Source: Flavobacteriales bacterium (GTDB lineage Bacteria; Bacteroidota; Bacteroidia; Flavobacteriales_E; Vicingaceae). Taken from it: DNA of 64,000 bases. The position numbers and the translations under genes were made by a program. This document shows positions 7,608 to 16,266 of this stretch, piece by piece (the first letter of the stretch is position 1; each line of letters starts with the position of its first letter). The DNA lies in contig NVUQ01000083.1 in assembly GCA_002401955.1 (NCBI GenBank), positions 1 to 64,000 on the forward strand. Reading direction: 5' to 3'. The notes beneath the pieces are model-generated. The model searched no databases. It saw only the letters and a list, made by a program, of their open reading frames with translations, and was not told the DNA's origin.

Positions 7608-9842
7608 TTACTTTATATTAATCTTAACATATTGGTATTTATGATACTTTTTAGGATTTTTGTAATCTCCTCTATATCTAGGACCACTTACCATTGAGTT
7701 AATTTTGTTTACAACAATCTTATCTTCACTAATTCCTTTTTCTACTAATGATTTAATAATATAATCTCTAGCTTGATCACCCCTTAACGATGCTAATTTG
7801 ATATTAGTTTTATGTGTTTTAGTTGGAACTTTAGATGCACTAGACTCGATATCAATATAAACTTTTCCATTTAATTGTATTAATGTAGCAGCACTGTTAA
7901 TCATTGCTATATAATTAGAATTAGTAGTATTTATTTCATTTATATTATACCCGAATAACTCTTCATAAAATGTAATTAAATCAGCTGTATCAGGAACTTC
8001 AACTTTTATTGTATCACTAATAATTAAATAACTTAATTCAGTATTATCTGTATCAATTGTTCTAGTTAAAGCCATTAATAATTTATCATGTTCAAAATCT
8101 TTATCAGAAACATTGCTGTTAAAAGGAACTTCATTTTCTACTGATGATGTATTAATAGATCCTTCTTTTTGTGCTTTGGCAACAGCATCTTTTGTATTAA
8201 AATAAGAGTTTCGTAATGTAACAACTTGATAATTATCATCACCTTTTTTAATGTTTTCTAAAGCAATTTCACTAAATAATGGATAGAATTCACATTGCCT
8301 AGGAAGTGTGATGTTAATTGTCTGAGGGTTAAAACCAACAGCATCAACAGTTAATTTATAATTGTTTTCTGGTGCCGCTACCATTAAAAATTTACCATTA
8401 CTTGCTAAAGATTTAGTTTCATTTACTATTTCGTTTTTTTCAATATTTAAAAGAGCTAATTCACTTTCTACAGTTGCTTTCGTGTTTTTATTGTAAACGA
8501 TACCTCTAATTTCTGTGTTCTCTATGTTTGGACAAGATACATCAAAAGAAAAAATATCCATACCTCCAAGAGTTCCTTCTCTATCTGATGAGAAAAATCC
8601 AATTTCATTGTTATCTTCCATAACAATGTAAATATCATCACCTGGAGAGTTAAGAGGAATACCAAGATTTATAGGTGCTGTTGGTTTTCCATCCACCATT
8701 TCACATTTATATATATCGTAACCACCGATACCACCATGTCCTTTTGATGAGAAATAGAATGTATTACCATCACTAGATAAGAATGGACCGTCTTCATCAA
8801 ATTCTGTGTTTATTTCTGTTCCTAATATTTCAGGATCAGACCAGCCTCCACCTTCTTTTCTGTTACATTTATAAATATCCTTACCACCAAAACCATCTTT
8901 TTTTGTAGCTACAAAATACATTATTTTCCCATCTTGTGAGACAGAAATACTTGGGACATTAAGTTCACTTTCATTTATGTTATCATCTAATTTTTCTAAT
9001 GAAGACCATTTTCCATTTTCTAGTTCAGATTTCCAAAGTCTATCCTTTTTGTAGGTATATAATGTATTACCATCTATTGAATAAATAACACCCGCATCGT
9101 GCTTTTTAGAATTAAAATTGGCAGGTAAATATTTACTTAACTCATTTTTGTCATTAATTAAAGACCATGTTGTTTCGTCAGTTTTTTTAGCAGCATAAAT
9201 ATCTTCATAAGGTAATAAGTCATACGCAGTTTTTCCTTTATTTTGTTTTCTTCTAGAAGTAAATAATAAAACATTATCATTTTTTCGGTAAACAGGAGCG
9301 TATTCTCTATCTACTGTGTTAATGTTTGATCCAAGATTTATGATTTTAACATTATTATCTTTTTCACCATCGAATTTGATACCATTATCATTAAGACTAA
9401 TTCTGTAATTAGTTTCTTTTAATAACCTTTGTCCGGCTTTATGAAGTTTAATTGCAGGGATAAATTCCTTTAAAGTAGTTTTAGATTTTTCAAATTCACT
9501 GTTAAGGTGATAAGCTCTACCTAAGTAATATTTTAATTCTGGAATTGTATCTTCTTTAGAATTTTTTAATGCCGTTTCAAAATAAGAAATAGATTTAGTT
9601 CTTTGAACATCTGAGAAATAATAACTTAAACCTGCTTCAAAATTATACAAATCATTATTTGGAGCAAGAGTTACTAATTTAGTATAGTTATCTTTTGCTT
9701 CGATGTAATTTTCTTTTACTAAAAACTTCTTTGCCTTTTTATATAACTTTCTTTCTTCACTAGAAACTTTTTCTGCCACGACAGAACTCCCAAAGATTAA
9801 TAATACAATGGATAGTACAGTTATTTTAGAAATTGAATTCAT
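7608..9842 (-). CDS. TPR-PD40-OmpA-like envelope protein (PorE-like)
   Basis: A 744-residue exported protein. It has a signal peptide, TPRs (about 30-140), a PD40 propeller (about 165-440, with DGNTFYFSSKGHGGIGGYDIY), and a carboxypeptidase-regulatory-like domain (about 445-530). A divergent OmpA-like C-terminus (about 610-744) follows. In that last domain the helix signature N-x2-LA-x2-R is kept (R687), but the Asp that normally contacts diaminopimelate is replaced by Ser in IESSASKVPT (667-670). The family tethers envelope complexes to peptidoglycan and includes T9SS PorE. It lies 20 bases after its paralogue at 9863 and 51 bases before the short one. Confidence 0.87.
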   Translation of the reverse strand: MNSISKITVLSIVLLIFGSSVVAEKVSSEERKLYKKAKKFLVKENYIEAKDNYTKLVTLAPNNDLYNFEAGLSYYFSDVQRTKSISYFETALKNSKEDTIPELKYYLGRAYHLNSEFEKSKTTLKEFIPAIKLHKAGQRLLKETNYRISLNDNGIKFDGEKDNNVKIINLGSNINTVDREYAPVYRKNDNVLLFTSRRKQNKGKTAYDLLPYEDIYAAKKTDETTWSLINDKNELSKYLPANFNSKKHDAGVIYSIDGNTLYTYKKDRLWKSELENGKWSSLEKLDDNINESELNVPSISVSQDGKIMYFVATKKDGFGGKDIYKCNRKEGGGWSDPEILGTEINTEFDEDGPFLSSDGNTFYFSSKGHGGIGGYDIYKCEMVDGKPTAPINLGIPLNSPGDDIYIVMEDNNEIGFFSSDREGTLGGMDIFSFDVSCPNIENTEIRGIVYNKNTKATVESELALLNIEKNEIVNETKSLASNGKFLMVAAPENNYKLTVDAVGFNPQTINITLPRQCEFYPLFSEIALENIKKGDDNYQVVTLRNSYFNTKDAVAKAQKEGSINTSSVENEVPFNSNVSDKDFEHDKLLMALTRTIDTDNTELSYLIISDTIKVEVPDTADLITFYEELFGYNINEINTTNSNYIAMINSAATLIQLNGKVYIDIESSASKVPTKTHKTNIKLASLRGDQARDYIIKSLVEKGISEDKIVVNKINSMVSGPRYRGDYKNPKKYHKYQYVKINIK

Positions 9843-9862
9843 AAATGTGCTTAATTTTTTAA

Positions 9863-12124
9863 TTACCTTATCTTAATAATAACGTACTGATATTTTTCAT
9901 AAACACTAGTATTGTTAAAATCACTATTATATTTTGGGCCACCAACACTAGAGTTAACATTGGTAACAATAATGTTATCTCTATTAATTCCTTTTTCAAC
10001 TAAAGATGAAATGATTTTATCTTTAGCATCGTTAGCTCTTTTAGAAGCTAAATTTGTATTGTTTCGAAAAGTTTTGGTCGGAACATGAGAAGCACTAGAC
10101 TCAATTTCTACCGTAACTTTTCCTGCTGATTTAGACTGTTGAAGAGCCTTGTTAAGCATCTCTTCGTATTTAGAATTTGAAGTATTGATACTTTTAATAT
10201 TGTAATTAAAATACTCTTGATAAGAAGCGATAACATTTCCGCTAGCAATATAATTCGTATTTACATTATTTGTGTTTGGATTTTCTACATTAGCCGAAGA
10301 GCAGTCGTTGAGTTGCTTTTTAAGGTCAGTAATAATTGATTCTAAAGCGGCAACTCTTTTATCATCTGTGTTAGCTGTATTAGTACTTGATTTTGTTGCC
10401 AATTGTTTTTTCAAATCGATAATTTGAGCATTAAGCCCAGTGTTAATTCCTTTTAATTTTTCTAATTCACTGTTGTTATTGTTTTGATTACTGTTATTCT
10501 GTGCTAAAGTATTGTCTTGGGTAGCTGTATCTCCAGGAGTTCCAAACACAACATTGTCTAAATCAATACCTCTGTTAATTTCTTGGTAAGCAGATATTGG
10601 TGGAATGTATAAATCTTCTTCCTGCTTAAATTCAGCAGCAGAGTAAACAATATGATAATCATTTCCAGGAGTTAAGATAATACTGAATTTTCCATCCTTT
10701 TTTCTAGGCACATACTTTCCTACCATATCTCCAGATTCATTATCAGTAACAAGTATTAATGCATCCTCTGGTAATTCTCTGCCTATTACTTTAAGATAAC
10801 CTGTTAAAAGTGTTAATGGCTTTGCGCTAGCATCTTCTAAAGATATTTTATAGATATCTTTTTCTCCGTATCCTTTTTCTTGAAAAGAAGAGTAATAACC
10901 TCTTTTTCCATCAGCAGATGTAACAAAAAATACATCGTCATCAGTAGAGTTTACAGGATATCCTAAGTTTACTGGTTTAGACCAATTTCCAGCATCATCC
11001 ATCACAGAAGAAAATATATCGTAACCACCGATACTGTTGTGACCTTTAGAACTAAAATACATTGTTTTTCCATCTGGATGGATAAAAATACCATCTTCAT
11101 CATAAGGTGTATTTATTGCAGGGCCCACATTTTGAGCCTTTGCCCAGTATCCATTTGGTAATTTTTTACACATGTAAATATCTTGACCTCCAAGCCCTTT
11201 TTTTCTATCACTAACAAAATACAAGAAATTTCCATCAGGAGAAACATGAACATGTGTTTCTCTTGATTCTGAATTAATATCAGAACCTAATTTGAAAGGT
11301 GTTGACCATTCTCCATCTTCTAAGTTACTAATGCAAAGATCTCCATCCTTATATAGAAAAAGAGATTGACCATCAACGCTAATGTTTAGCACAGCCTCAT
11401 GTCCTTCTGTATTAATTCCTAATAATTCAGGTTCAGACCATGCTCCATCATAATTGTGAGCAACATAGATGTCTTCATAATGTTTTCCGTCTTCAATGTC
11501 TTTGATGTAATAATTTGAACTGTCTTTTCTAGTTCTACGAGATGTAAAATACATAGTAGATTCATCAACAGCCAATACTGGGCTATAGTCAGCTTGAGCT
11601 GAATTAATTGATGTTCCCATGTTACTAACTTTAATTTTAATGGGATTGGCTACAGCAATTTTAGCATTTTTACATTGCTCTATGTGATGGTTAATATCGT
11701 TAAATAGATAATGTTTTTTTGTTATTTTTTCTTTGAAAGAATTATAGTTTAACATTGCATTATCTAGCTCGTAATTAATATGGTAAGCTCTTGCTAGATA
11801 AAAGTAAGATTCGTTTGGAGAACTTTTTTCTGAAAAAGAAAAAGGATCGTAATTATTTGTTGAGTTTTGAACAGCAGTAACTAAGTATGGTAATGCTTTC
11901 TTTTTGTCGTTTGCAGAGTGAATGTAGCAAAGCCCCACTTTATAATTAACATTAAAATTCGTTGGTTGTTCAGTTTGTAATTCTAACCAAATTTTCAGAG
12001 CTACATTATACTGATTTTCTTCCATTAGCATATTTGCCTCTGTAAATCTTTCGTTAAAACTTTCTTGGGCATTAAGATTCATTAATGCAATACTGAAAGT
12101 TATTATTAGGGCTATTTTTTTCAT
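9863..12124 (-). CDS. TPR-PD40-coiled-coil-OmpA-like envelope protein (PorE-like), first of three
   Basis: A 753-residue exported protein. It has a signal peptide ending LNA-Q, TPR region (about 25-150), PD40 propeller (about 165-440, with DGKTMYFSSKGHNSIGGYDIF) and regulatory beta-domain (about 445-520). An Asn/Gln-rich linker with coiled coil (about 535-615, including LKGINTGLNAQIIDLKKQL) leads to an OmpA-like domain (about 630-753). IESSASHVPT (674-683) again shows Ser where the peptidoglycan-binding Asp is expected, while R696 is kept. It is the promoter-proximal gene of the run and has an unusually good Shine-Dalgarno sequence. A T9SS or gliding-linked scaffold role is inferred. Confidence 0.88.
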   Translation of the reverse strand: MKKIALIITFSIALMNLNAQESFNERFTEANMLMEENQYNVALKIWLELQTEQPTNFNVNYKVGLCYIHSANDKKKALPYLVTAVQNSTNNYDPFSFSEKSSPNESYFYLARAYHINYELDNAMLNYNSFKEKITKKHYLFNDINHHIEQCKNAKIAVANPIKIKVSNMGTSINSAQADYSPVLAVDESTMYFTSRRTRKDSSNYYIKDIEDGKHYEDIYVAHNYDGAWSEPELLGINTEGHEAVLNISVDGQSLFLYKDGDLCISNLEDGEWSTPFKLGSDINSESRETHVHVSPDGNFLYFVSDRKKGLGGQDIYMCKKLPNGYWAKAQNVGPAINTPYDEDGIFIHPDGKTMYFSSKGHNSIGGYDIFSSVMDDAGNWSKPVNLGYPVNSTDDDVFFVTSADGKRGYYSSFQEKGYGEKDIYKISLEDASAKPLTLLTGYLKVIGRELPEDALILVTDNESGDMVGKYVPRKKDGKFSIILTPGNDYHIVYSAAEFKQEEDLYIPPISAYQEINRGIDLDNVVFGTPGDTATQDNTLAQNNSNQNNNNSELEKLKGINTGLNAQIIDLKKQLATKSSTNTANTDDKRVAALESIITDLKKQLNDCSSANVENPNTNNVNTNYIASGNVIASYQEYFNYNIKSINTSNSKYEEMLNKALQQSKSAGKVTVEIESSASHVPTKTFRNNTNLASKRANDAKDKIISSLVEKGINRDNIIVTNVNSSVGGPKYNSDFNNTSVYEKYQYVIIKIR

Positions 12125-12133
12125 GAGTTTAAT

Positions 12134-12139
12134 CCTCCT
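12134..12139 (-). promoter_or_regulatory. Strong Shine-Dalgarno sequence, AGGAGG
   Basis: On the minus strand AGGAGG ends 9 bases before the ATG at 12124. Most genes in this window have A-rich leaders without such a motif, as is usual in Bacteroidota. The only other equally strong case noticed is before the porP/sprF gene at 58997. Confidence 0.7.
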
Positions 12140-12155
12140 GTATATATAATAGTTA

Positions 12156-12186
12156 CAAATATATTTTATTTGTGCTTTATATCAAA
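12156..12186 (-). promoter_or_regulatory. Full Bacteroidota-type promoter of the envelope operon
   Basis: Minus strand: TTTG (12186-12183), 19 bases, then TATATTTG (12163-12156), an exact TAnnTTTG. Transcription would start about 25 bases before the ATG at 12124. Gaps between the five downstream genes are 9 to 51 bases with no terminator seen, so one transcript may cover all of them. Confidence 0.75.
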
Positions 12187-12220
12187 TTATATCAATTAAT
12201 AATGAGATCTGCTAATTAGT

Positions 12221-13546
12221 TTAAATTTCTCGATTAACATCAAATTCTTCTAAATAATCAGCTACTTTTCTTACAAACATACCTCCTAAAGCACCATCAA
12301 CAACTCTGTGATCGTAAGCATGTGATAAAAACATTTTATGTCTTATTGCAATAGCATCTCCAGTAGGAGTTTCTATTACAGCAGGTTTTTTTTGTATTGC
12401 TCCTATAGCCATTATCGCAACTTGAGGTTGATTGATAATGGGTGTTCCCATAACGTTTCCAAAAGAACCAACATTTGTAACGGTGTATGTTCCTCCAGAA
12501 ATATCATCAGGACTAAGCTGATTATTTCTTGCTCTATTGGCTAAATCATTAACAGCTTTTGTCATGCCAACCAGATTTAATTGGTCTGCATTTTTTATTA
12601 CTGGAACAATTAAATTGCCACTTGGTAAAGCGGTAGCCATTCCTAGGTTAATGTTTTTTCTTTTAATAATATTATCACCATCAACAGAAACATTAATCAT
12701 CGGGAAATCTTTAATTGCCTTCACAATTGCTTCCATAATGATAGGTGTAAACGTGATTTTTTCATTTTCTCTAGCTAAAAATTCATTTTTAACTTTATTC
12801 CTCCAGTTTACAATGTTGGTCATATCGGCCTCAACATAAGATGTTACGTGTGGAGATGTTTGTTTTGACATTACCATGTGGTTAGCAATGAGTTTTCTCA
12901 TTCTATCCATTTCAATAATCTCATCGCCTCCCATAGAGGAAACAACTGGAACTGGTTTTGATCGTTCAGATTTTACTTGTGGTTTAGCAGTGCCATTCGT
13001 AGAAACTGGCTCGGCAGCAACTTCTTGTGTTCTGTTTGGCAAGTAATTTATAATGTCTTTTTTTGTAACTCTTCCATCTTTTCCTGAGCCGTTTATAGCT
13101 TCAAGTTCACTTACAGAAACTCCTTCTTTTTCGGCAATACTTCTAACTAGCGGAGAGTAAAATTTACCAGTATCAGATGTTTTTCCAATTTTTTCAGCCG
13201 CAACAACATTTGCAACTGATGCTGTTTCTAATATTGGTGTTACAACTTCAGCTATAGAAGCTTCTTGGTTTGAAGTTTCTTTCGATACTTCTACAGCAGC
13301 CTCTCCTTCAGCACCAATAATAGCAATTGCTTGTCCTACTTGAACAACATCACCTTCGTTAAATAACTTTTTAATTAAAACACCTTCAGCAGTAGAGGGT
13401 ACTTCAGAATCAACCTTGTCGGTTGCAATTTCTACTACAGATTCATCAGCTTCAATAGTATCTCCAACCTCCTTTAACCAGCTTGTAATCGTTGCTTCAG
13501 CAACACTTTCGCCCATCTTAGGCATTATTAATTCAACTTGCGCCAT
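12221..13546 (-). CDS. 2-oxo acid dehydrogenase E2, dihydrolipoamide acyltransferase
   Basis: A 441-residue E2 core enzyme that transfers an acyl group from its lipoyl arm to CoA. One N-terminal lipoyl domain (1-78) carries the lipoylated K44 in ATDKVDSEVPS. A peripheral-subunit-binding domain follows (about 130-168, YSPLVRSIAEKEGVSVSEL, with GSGKDGRVTKKDI). The catalytic domain ends in HAYDHRVVDG with H413 and D417. A single lipoyl domain and the overall sequence suggest the branched-chain or 2-oxoglutarate type rather than the multi-lipoyl pyruvate type, but substrate cannot be fixed. E1 and E3 are not in the window. An exact -7 box (TATTTTTG, minus strand 13597-13590) lies upstream. Confidence 0.93.
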   Translation of the reverse strand: MAQVELIMPKMGESVAEATITSWLKEVGDTIEADESVVEIATDKVDSEVPSTAEGVLIKKLFNEGDVVQVGQAIAIIGAEGEAAVEVSKETSNQEASIAEVVTPILETASVANVVAAEKIGKTSDTGKFYSPLVRSIAEKEGVSVSELEAINGSGKDGRVTKKDIINYLPNRTQEVAAEPVSTNGTAKPQVKSERSKPVPVVSSMGGDEIIEMDRMRKLIANHMVMSKQTSPHVTSYVEADMTNIVNWRNKVKNEFLARENEKITFTPIIMEAIVKAIKDFPMINVSVDGDNIIKRKNINLGMATALPSGNLIVPVIKNADQLNLVGMTKAVNDLANRARNNQLSPDDISGGTYTVTNVGSFGNVMGTPIINQPQVAIMAIGAIQKKPAVIETPTGDAIAIRHKMFLSHAYDHRVVDGALGGMFVRKVADYLEEFDVNREI

Positions 13547-13675
13547 ATATATCTTAAATTCCTTTTAAGTCTTGTTTCTACGAAAGTCACAAAAATAGCT
13601 TAAAAAATCTATTTTTCATACCATTTATATAAGTATTTTGGCTGTTTATTAACACATTTTTTAACTGTTTTAAAA

Positions 13676-14290
13676 ATGAGATTTAAAGTCGTTTTTTTTA
13701 TACTTCTGTTTTCTTTTAGTTCGCTTTTATTTTCTCAAGATTCTAAGTGGAAAAAATTTAAGACATTGAGTGCTCCAGAAAAATGTTGGGTAATGTGGCA
13801 TCCATTTGTAGCTAAGAAAGCATTGAAAATTACTGAAGAGGCAAGGTCTGTAACAAAAAGTGTAAAACAAGAAAAGTTGTTGAAAGGATTGGGTAATGGT
13901 AATCAAGTAGATGCTTTTAGACATGCTTTTTGGATGGCTAATCTAACTTTTGAAATTGGTTGGAGAAGAGCTAAGAGTCTTGGGAAATCGCACGAAAAAG
14001 GAAATTATAAAGACTACAAAAAAAGGAAATTGGAAGATGGTGTAATTCCTGATAAAATTAGTTCTGATATGGATTTATTTAACAACGATGTTGGAATTGA
14101 AATTGGTAAACAGAATAGTGTTTTGGATTTTAAAAAGGATGTTATAAATGCGGTAAAAGAGGGAAGGTGTAAAATCGTTAAAAAAGATGAAAAAGATAAT
14201 TTTTTAGATTGCGAAGGCAACGTTATTTCTTTAGAAGAAATAAAAGGAAAATGGGAAAATAATAAGTGCTTAGTAAATTCTAACCAATAG
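13676..14290 (+). CDS. Secreted DUF6973-type protein
   Basis: A 204-residue exported protein (signal peptide ending LLFS-Q). The core resembles DUF6973: DAFRHAFWMA (D79, R82, H83, W86), SHEKGN (H106, E107) and SDMDLFNNDVG (D131, D133, N136, N137). Conserved His, Glu, Asp and Asn in this order suggest a metal-dependent or hydrolytic fold, and similar domains occur at the ends of Bacteroidota polymorphic toxins. Here it is a short stand-alone secreted protein with no obvious immunity gene. The last 11 bases overlap the tail of the convergent gene at 14280. Activity is not established. Confidence 0.75.
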   Translation: MRFKVVFFILLFSFSSLLFSQDSKWKKFKTLSAPEKCWVMWHPFVAKKALKITEEARSVTKSVKQEKLLKGLGNGNQVDAFRHAFWMANLTFEIGWRRAKSLGKSHEKGNYKDYKKRKLEDGVIPDKISSDMDLFNNDVGIEIGKQNSVLDFKKDVINAVKEGRCKIVKKDEKDNFLDCEGNVISLEEIKGKWENNKCLVNSNQ

Positions 14291-15014
14291 CTTTTTCAAC
14301 TATTTTATTGTAATGAGGTTCACACTCTTTTAAGAGAGGTATTAAATTTTCTGGAAATGGTTCATTTTTGGTTTTGTATGGATTGTAACCTGTTGATCGG
14401 TGTACATTATCATACCAATATTTTGCCCAACTACCATCTTCCTTTCTTGGGCCAGCCTCCCAATTTAGCATGTTTTTGTCAAAATTAATTCCAATAATAT
14501 CACAAAACTGACGTAATACTTTTTCTGGATTTAAGAGTATTTTCTTTGAATCTAGCACCACATATTTGATGTTTTCTTTTTCAAAATACCCTATTAGTTC
14601 AGTGTGCAATCTATAACCTATATCATCAATGGTTGGATTGTTAATTACTTTAGCAAAAGAGGGGATCATTTCTTTAGGGTCACGTGTTAAGATTACGTTT
14701 ACCACATCTTTCATAAATGTGCGATCTAAATCTAAGAGATGATGCGTCATGTTTTTGAAAAAAACAACTGGTTTATCCTGTTTTCCCATTATCGTTTCTA
14801 CTACTTTCTTACCATCATTTTCTTGTGATGCAATTACATCTTCTGCTCCAGGATGATACTCATCTGCATTGGTGTTGCTGAGGTAATGCGCATACAAAGG
14901 TTCGTCAAAAATGCCTGTATCAGCTCGTTGAGCAAAAGAATACATGAGTGTAGTAGAAATGTTTCGTGGACCAGCCCATAAACAAATACGCGTTATGCCA
15001 TCTTTAGATTTCAT
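14280..15014 (-). CDS. Sulfotransferase-like P-loop protein coupled to the aminotransferase
   Basis: A 244-residue cytosolic protein of the sulfotransferase fold. CLWAGPRNISTTLMYSFAQR (residues 11-30) corresponds to the 5'-phosphosulfate-binding loop, and VILTRDPKEMIPSF (R111, S119) to the 3'-phosphate-binding region. WEAGPRKEDGSWAKYWYDNV and HRSTGYNPY are strong family signatures. Its start overlaps the aminotransferase stop as TAATG, so the two are translationally coupled. From memory, plant branched-chain-aminotransferase-like proteins carry this same domain fused N-terminally to a class IV aminotransferase. Whether it binds PAPS is unknown. Confidence 0.8.
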   Translation of the reverse strand: MKSKDGITRICLWAGPRNISTTLMYSFAQRADTGIFDEPLYAHYLSNTNADEYHPGAEDVIASQENDGKKVVETIMGKQDKPVVFFKNMTHHLLDLDRTFMKDVVNVILTRDPKEMIPSFAKVINNPTIDDIGYRLHTELIGYFEKENIKYVVLDSKKILLNPEKVLRQFCDIIGINFDKNMLNWEAGPRKEDGSWAKYWYDNVHRSTGYNPYKTKNEPFPENLIPLLKECEPHYNKIVEKAIG

Positions 15015-15928
15015 TATTTATTGATTTCCTCCTCAATTAAATCGTGATATAATCCACTTAACTTCCTCGTAAAGTCTCCATAGTTTTGGCTCCCGATTAC
15101 TCGTCCGTCTATCTTAGTAACTGGAGTTAAGCCGCCAAAAGTTCCCGTTACAAAAGCTTCATCAGCGCCATAAACATCGTATAATGAAAAGTTCTTTTGT
15201 CTACACACAATGTTATTCTTTTCGCAAGCCTCAATTACTTTTGCTCTGGTAATCCCATTCATACAATACTGACCAGTTGAGGTCCATACTTCATTGTTTT
15301 TTATGATAAAGAAATTAGTTGCATTACAAGTAGAAACAAATCCATTTGCATCTAACATCAGAGCTTCATCTGCACCAGCTTCTATAGCTTGAACTAAAGC
15401 TTGCACTTCGTGTAATTTACTATGACAGTTTAAACGAGGGTCTAAATAATCTGGAGAGCCTCTTCTTATGGTTGAAGTAAAAAGCGTAATTCCTTTTTCT
15501 TGACTTTCCTTAGATGCTTTTTTGTGTTCGGCAATAATCACCACATTAGGACCAGAAATGGTTAATCGCGGATCTTGAGAGGGCGTTTTTTTAATGCCTC
15601 GAGTAATCATTGTTCTCACGTGTACATTGTCGTGCATATCGTTAGCCTTAATGGTTGTCCATAACATTTCTGTCAATTCTTCTTTGGTAAATGGTAATTT
15701 CATACCAACAGACGCGGCTGCTTCCCACATGCGGTTAAGGTGTAAATCTAAAAACACCAATTTGTCGTTGTGTAAGCGTAGGGCTTCCCAAATTCCATCT
15801 CCAACTAAATATCCACTATCAAAAACAGAAATTTTGGCATCATCTCTTGCTAATAATTCACCATTGATAAATATTTTAATGTTGGCATTTCTTTCGTCTG
15901 CCTCTGCGTTGTGCGTTCCGTGTACCAT
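15014..15928 (-). CDS. Class IV PLP-dependent aminotransferase, BCAT/D-amino-acid transaminase-like
   Basis: A 304-residue fold-type IV PLP enzyme. The N-terminal IFINGELLARDDAKISVFDSG, the catalytic Lys at K171 (RLNCHSKLHEVQAL), E188 in ADEALMLDANG, and the phosphate-binding NGITRAK and TGTFGGLTPV segments are all present. It could be a branched-chain or D-amino-acid transaminase or an aminodeoxychorismate lyase relative. Closest in feel is the aminotransferase half of plant BCAT-like fusion proteins. It is followed with a 1-base overlap by the sulfotransferase-like gene, so the two products very likely act together. Confidence 0.88.
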   Translation of the reverse strand: MVHGTHNAEADERNANIKIFINGELLARDDAKISVFDSGYLVGDGIWEALRLHNDKLVFLDLHLNRMWEAAASVGMKLPFTKEELTEMLWTTIKANDMHDNVHVRTMITRGIKKTPSQDPRLTISGPNVVIIAEHKKASKESQEKGITLFTSTIRRGSPDYLDPRLNCHSKLHEVQALVQAIEAGADEALMLDANGFVSTCNATNFFIIKNNEVWTSTGQYCMNGITRAKVIEACEKNNIVCRQKNFSLYDVYGADEAFVTGTFGGLTPVTKIDGRVIGSQNYGDFTRKLSGLYHDLIEEEINK

Positions 15929-15985
15929 GAGTTATATCTTAGATTGACGAAAGTAATCGAATTTAAAGAGAAAGTAAACTTACGG

Positions 15986-16264
15986 TTAGAAAAAAGTGAG
16001 TTTTATTATGGAGACGATGGTGGATATTACAATAATGGTAAGTCCTAAAGAAATAATTATCTTATAAATGTGCTGTTTTTTTTCTAATTCTCGGTTTTCT
16101 TTTAACTCTTTTAGTAAAAGGTCTTTTTCGAATTGAGTATATTCTTTAGATTGGATTGGAGTCCCTTTTGAATATTCTTTTTTATCCTTTGAAAAAGGAT
16201 TGTGAACTGATTTTCGTCTATTGTTTAATTTTAGACTAGCTATCATATTTGCTGCGAATGCCAT
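15986..16264 (-). CDS. Small single-pass membrane protein
   Basis: About 92 residues, using the ATG at 16264, which lies 2 bases after the preceding stop. An in-frame ATG at 16279 would overlap that gene by 13 bases. The N-terminus MAFAANMIASLKLNNRRKS resembles a recurring start in small Flavobacteriales proteins. A charged helical middle (LLLKELKENRELEKKQ) precedes one C-terminal transmembrane helix (IIISLGLTIIVISTIVSII). Function is unknown. It is probably translated from the same message as the methyltransferase upstream. Confidence 0.65.
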   Translation of the reverse strand: MAFAANMIASLKLNNRRKSVHNPFSKDKKEYSKGTPIQSKEYTQFEKDLLLKELKENRELEKKQHIYKIIISLGLTIIVISTIVSIIKLTFF

Positions 16265-16266
16265 GC

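Noticed and set aside
12537-12839. Plus-strand 100-codon frame opposite the E2 gene
   Set aside because: Shadow of the strongly conserved acyltransferase catalytic domain.
15594-15947. Plus-strand 117-codon frame opposite the aminotransferase
   Set aside because: Antisense shadow of a well-supported enzyme; Cys/Ser-rich composition with no motif.
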